This document shows positions 6,920 through 8,787 of a stretch of DNA of 8,787 nt, in pieces. The stretch lies in contig DLQV01000083.1 in NCBI GenBank assembly GCA_002474415.1, positions 1,041-9,827 on the forward strand. The letters run 5' to 3'. Positions within the stretch are counted from its first letter, which is position 1. Each line of letters begins with the position of its first letter. The stretch is from Lachnospiraceae bacterium UBA7598. GTDB taxonomy: Bacteria; Bacillota; Clostridia; Lachnospirales; Lachnospiraceae. The translations under genes were made by a program, and so were the position numbers. The notes beneath the pieces are model-generated. The model ran no database searches. It saw nothing but the letters and a program-made list of their open reading frames with translations, and was not told the DNA's origin.

Positions 6920-6948
6920 ATTTTATTACATTCAGGAACACATTACAA
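6920..6948 (-). promoter_or_regulatory. Candidate promoter of the PilZ-aroA operon
   Basis: On the minus strand, TTGTAA (6948-6943) and TAAAAT (6925-6920) are 17 nt apart, directly after the bioY terminator and 43 nt before the PilZ ATG. The region is AT-rich, so other -10 boxes are possible (for example TATTAT further down). Confidence 0.45.
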
Positions 6949-6951
6949 GTA

Positions 6952-6991
6952 AAAAAAGGGATATTCCAGGAAGCCAATCCCGGAATATCCA
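6952..6991 (-). terminator. Rho-independent terminator of bioY
   Basis: On the minus strand, GGATATTCC (6991-6983) pairs perfectly with GGAATATCC (6968-6960). A further GGGA/TCCT pairing, including one G-T pair, extends the stem to about 13 bp with a 6-nt loop. A run of seven Ts (6958-6952) follows. It lies 17 bp past the bioY stop and insulates bioY from PilZ-aroA. Confidence 0.9.
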
Positions 6992-7007
6992 ATAAAAATC
7001 AATGATT

Positions 7008-7571
7008 TTATAAAAGCCCTGCCTGCACCAGACGCCCGTGAATCTGCGGTCCGATCAATGCAGCAAGAACCATTTTGATAATGTCAAACACGATAAACGG
7101 ATATACGCACATTGTCAACGCTGCCTGTACAGAGGTTTTCATTACCAATACAAACCATACCGTTCCAAAGATATAGCAGACTGCCGTTCCCAGGATCATG
7201 CCGATCATGCCAAATACCAGTTTCCGTCCGGACTTTTCAATAAAAATTCCGGCAATCACAGCCATCGGAATAAACCCGATCAGATAACCGCCGGTCGGTC
7301 CAAACATTTTTGCCGGACCTGCTGTAAAACCGGAAAATACCGGAACGCCAACCAGTCCGATCAGAAGGTAAACAATATAGCTGACCGTCTCCCGCCGGGT
7401 TCCTAAAATATAAAGGCCAAAGTAAATCACCAGATTGGTAAGAGAAATCGGAACATCTCCAATCGGGATCGACAATGGTGCTAAAATACAGGTTACAGCC
7501 GTGAGCACTCCGATCACAGCAATGGTTTTTACCGACATTTTCTTTGTTGTCGCGCTTACAGTGTCATTCAT
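7008..7571 (-). CDS. bioY: Biotin transporter BioY (S component)
   Basis: A membrane protein of 187 residues that binds biotin and imports it, alone or as the S component of an ECF transporter. The hallmark segment GVPVFSGFTAGPAKMF with GPTGGYLIGF (75-100) is present, as is the C-terminal DIIKMVLA (163-170) with the conserved Lys. Six hydrophobic helices lie at about 17-33, 44-58, 63-79, 95-112, 117-139 and 157-175. I chose the ATG at 7571 because AAGGAAG precedes it; the longer start at 7637 would put the -35 box inside the gene. No ECF ATPase or T component and no biotin synthesis gene is in the window, so it probably uses a shared ECF module encoded elsewhere. The promoter overlaps a BirA-type operator, predicting repression when biotin is plentiful. 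Confidence 0.95.
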   Translation of the reverse strand: MNDTVSATTKKMSVKTIAVIGVLTAVTCILAPLSIPIGDVPISLTNLVIYFGLYILGTRRETVSYIVYLLIGLVGVPVFSGFTAGPAKMFGPTGGYLIGFIPMAVIAGIFIEKSGRKLVFGMIGMILGTAVCYIFGTVWFVLVMKTSVQAALTMCVYPFIVFDIIKMVLAALIGPQIHGRLVQAGLL

Positions 7572-7608
7572 TTTTTTATCTTCCTTTCCATGTAAATCCA
7601 ATATGCTT

Positions 7609-7637
7609 AGTATACACATCTCCTTTTTTATTGTCAA
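7609..7637 (-). promoter_or_regulatory. Sigma-A promoter of bioY
   Basis: On the minus strand, a perfect TTGACA (7637-7632) and TATACT (7614-7609) are 17 nt apart, 37 nt before the ATG. The -35 box lies within the downstream arm of the BirA-type operator, so a bound repressor would block polymerase. Confidence 0.8.
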
Positions 7638-7660
7638 CCATATATTTTAACTGGTTAACA
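7632..7660. promoter_or_regulatory. BirA-type biotin operator
   Basis: TGTCAACC (7632-7639) and GGTTAACA (7653-7660) form an inverted repeat with one mismatch and a 13-nt spacer. This matches the general TTGTnAACC...GGTTnACAA pattern bound by bifunctional biotin-ligase repressors (BirA). It covers the bioY -35 box. Its other edge lies 21 bp from the promoter of the divergent GGDEF gene, so some effect on that gene is possible. Confidence 0.8.
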
Positions 7661-7681
7661 TTGCTTTTTAAAGATAACTTA

Positions 7682-7710
7682 TTGCGAGATGTGTAAACGC
7701 ATGCTATTAT
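7682..7710 (+). promoter_or_regulatory. Candidate promoter of the GGDEF gene
   Basis: TTGCGA (7682-7687) and TATTAT (7705-7710) are separated by 17 nt, 62 nt before the ATG at 7773. Transcription would start near 7717, leaving a leader of about 55 nt. It lies back-to-back with the bioY control region. Confidence 0.5.
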
Positions 7711-7772
7711 AAAAGTACAACTTGGGATTAAAATATACGAAAACAATTATATAAGATTGTGGGTTAAACATT

Positions 7773-8787
7773 ATGACAGATCCATCTATTTCAGCAAAAA
7801 TTGAATATAAATATCTTTCCTTTATTAATAAAGTGTTTCTGATTGTGCATGTGGGATTTCTCCTTTTGTTTGCAGATTTAAGAATCACCTTTATGATCTA
7901 TTTTAATTTTGGAAGCATTCTTTTCTATACATTTGCATTTTTTCTGTTACAAACATCCAAAATGCATTGGTACGTCTACCTTGCTTCCATTGAAATTCTT
8001 ATACATATGTCTGCGGCAACTCTTTGTGTGGGACTCCAATGTAATTTTCAATTATGTCTCTTTGGCGTGATCCTGTTTTTCTTTATTATGGAATGTATTC
8101 TGCCGGGCAAGAAAAAAAACATAACATCCGTATTAATTTTAAGCAGTCTCTATTCGGCCGCAATCGTTGCTTTATATATTGTCGGGAACCAGATTCCACC
8201 TGTTTATCCGCTTTCCAAAGCAGAAATAAGTACGTTGTCGGTCGTGATCGTGATTTTTGTACTCCTGCTGATCATCGCCTCCATGATGTTTTTGATCCGG
8301 TATATGATCAGTGAAGAAGAAAAACTTACGAAAAAGGCGGAATACGATGCTTTAACAGGTCTTCCAAACCGCTTTTTTATGATGGATGAAATGCAAAAGC
8401 TTTTTATAGGAAATCAGCAAAAAGACTATTATCTTGCCATGATCGATATTGATAACTTCAAAAAAATTAATGATACCTATGGGCACAACATTGGAGATGA
8501 CGCATTAAAAATTCTTGCAAACACTATCATTTTGCAGGCACAAAAACATGGTTTTAAATACTGCCGCTGGGGAGGCGAAGAATTCCTTTTGCTTGGAAAA
8601 TGTATCTCCGGCGAAATTCCAAAAGATGTCCTTGAAGAATTGCGTATTGCGATCGGAGCCAACTCCGTACGCACTTCCCGAGAGAGTTTCCGGTATACGG
8701 TAACAATCGGTGCAGGAAAATACCTTTCCGGACAATCCGTAAAAGAATGGGTTGATTTTGTAGACAAACAGCTTTACAAAGGCAAAT
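7773..8787 (+). CDS. Membrane-bound GGDEF protein, probable diguanylate cyclase, C-terminus beyond window
   Basis: The reading frame stays open to the right edge (338 codons seen). It should make c-di-GMP from two GTP at the membrane. Residues 1-178 hold about six hydrophobic helices (roughly 21-38, 40-60, 66-88, 92-110, 117-138, 154-177) with short loops, probably a sensor of unknown ligand. The GGDEF domain starts at DALTGLPNR (192-200) and continues with MIDIDNFKKINDTYGH (223-238; metal-site Asp225) and the intact active loop RWGGEEF (265-271). It reaches VDKQLYKGK (330-338), near the usual domain end, so only a few residues are probably missing. The I-site RxxD expected just before the active loop reads KHGF, so product inhibition there is unlikely. 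The ATG at 7773 is the first possible start (stop at 7752-7754), though its ribosome site is weak (TTGTGGG). It is divergent from bioY. Confidence 0.9.
   Translation, partial: MTDPSISAKIEYKYLSFINKVFLIVHVGFLLLFADLRITFMIYFNFGSILFYTFAFFLLQTSKMHWYVYLASIEILIHMSAATLCVGLQCNFQLCLFGVILFFFIMECILPGKKKNITSVLILSSLYSAAIVALYIVGNQIPPVYPLSKAEISTLSVVIVIFVLLLIIASMMFLIRYMISEEEKLTKKAEYDALTGLPNRFFMMDEMQKLFIGNQQKDYYLAMIDIDNFKKINDTYGHNIGDDALKILANTIILQAQKHGFKYCRWGGEEFLLLGKCISGEIPKDVLEELRIAIGANSVRTSRESFRYTVTIGAGKYLSGQSVKEWVDFVDKQLYKGK

Noticed and set aside
7572..7637. Longer N-terminus for BioY starting at 7637
   Set aside because: It would include the bioY promoter and part of the BirA operator; ATG 7571 has a good ribosome site and gives the usual BioY length.
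7661..7772. Small gene or RNA in the bioY-GGDEF gap
   Set aside because: Both strands are AT-rich with frequent stops, and I see only the candidate promoter there.

Overview
The window looks like chromosomal DNA of a low-to-moderate GC, Gram-positive anaerobe of the Clostridia, most likely family Lachnospiraceae. The family assignment is inferred from protein style: a clostridial EF-G-like GTPase, a Uup-like ABC-F tail, an ACT-domain TyrA, BioY under BirA-type control, and a secreted Listeria/Bacteroides-repeat protein. Strong AGGAGG-like ribosome sites and sigma-A promoters agree with it. I see no insertion sequence, phage gene, tRNA, rRNA or CRISPR array. It is mostly ordinary housekeeping sequence with a few real oddities.

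Left block, minus strand (3977 to 1): an ABC-F-type ATPase gene, an EF-G-like translation GTPase gene, and the start of a secreted protein gene. The secreted gene runs off the left edge, and its TTG start overlaps the end of the GTPase gene. The ABC-F gene appears to have lost about half of a normal two-domain protein: the front of domain 1 is joined to the back of domain 2 at the conserved THDRYFLDRV motif. The GTPase gene has its own promoter. The only terminator-like hairpin downstream of it lies inside the first codons of the secreted-protein gene.

Middle block: the ABC-F gene and tyrA (prephenate dehydrogenase, plus strand) diverge from a 162-bp region carrying two back-to-back promoters. 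tyrA converges on aroA (EPSP synthase, minus strand), and one long bidirectional terminator separates them. Both enzymes serve aromatic amino-acid synthesis. aroA lies 18 bp downstream of a small PilZ-domain gene, and the two form a two-gene operon with a promoter ahead of PilZ.

Right block: bioY (biotin uptake, minus strand) ends in a strong terminator and starts from a near-consensus promoter whose -35 box is buried in a BirA-type operator. Divergent from bioY is a membrane-bound GGDEF protein (plus strand) that runs off the right edge; it is a probable diguanylate cyclase without the usual RxxD inhibitory site. A c-di-GMP synthase and a PilZ receptor therefore lie within 1 kb of each other, flanking bioY.

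The observations most worth following are the collapsed ABC-F gene and the hairpin within the start of the secreted-protein gene.
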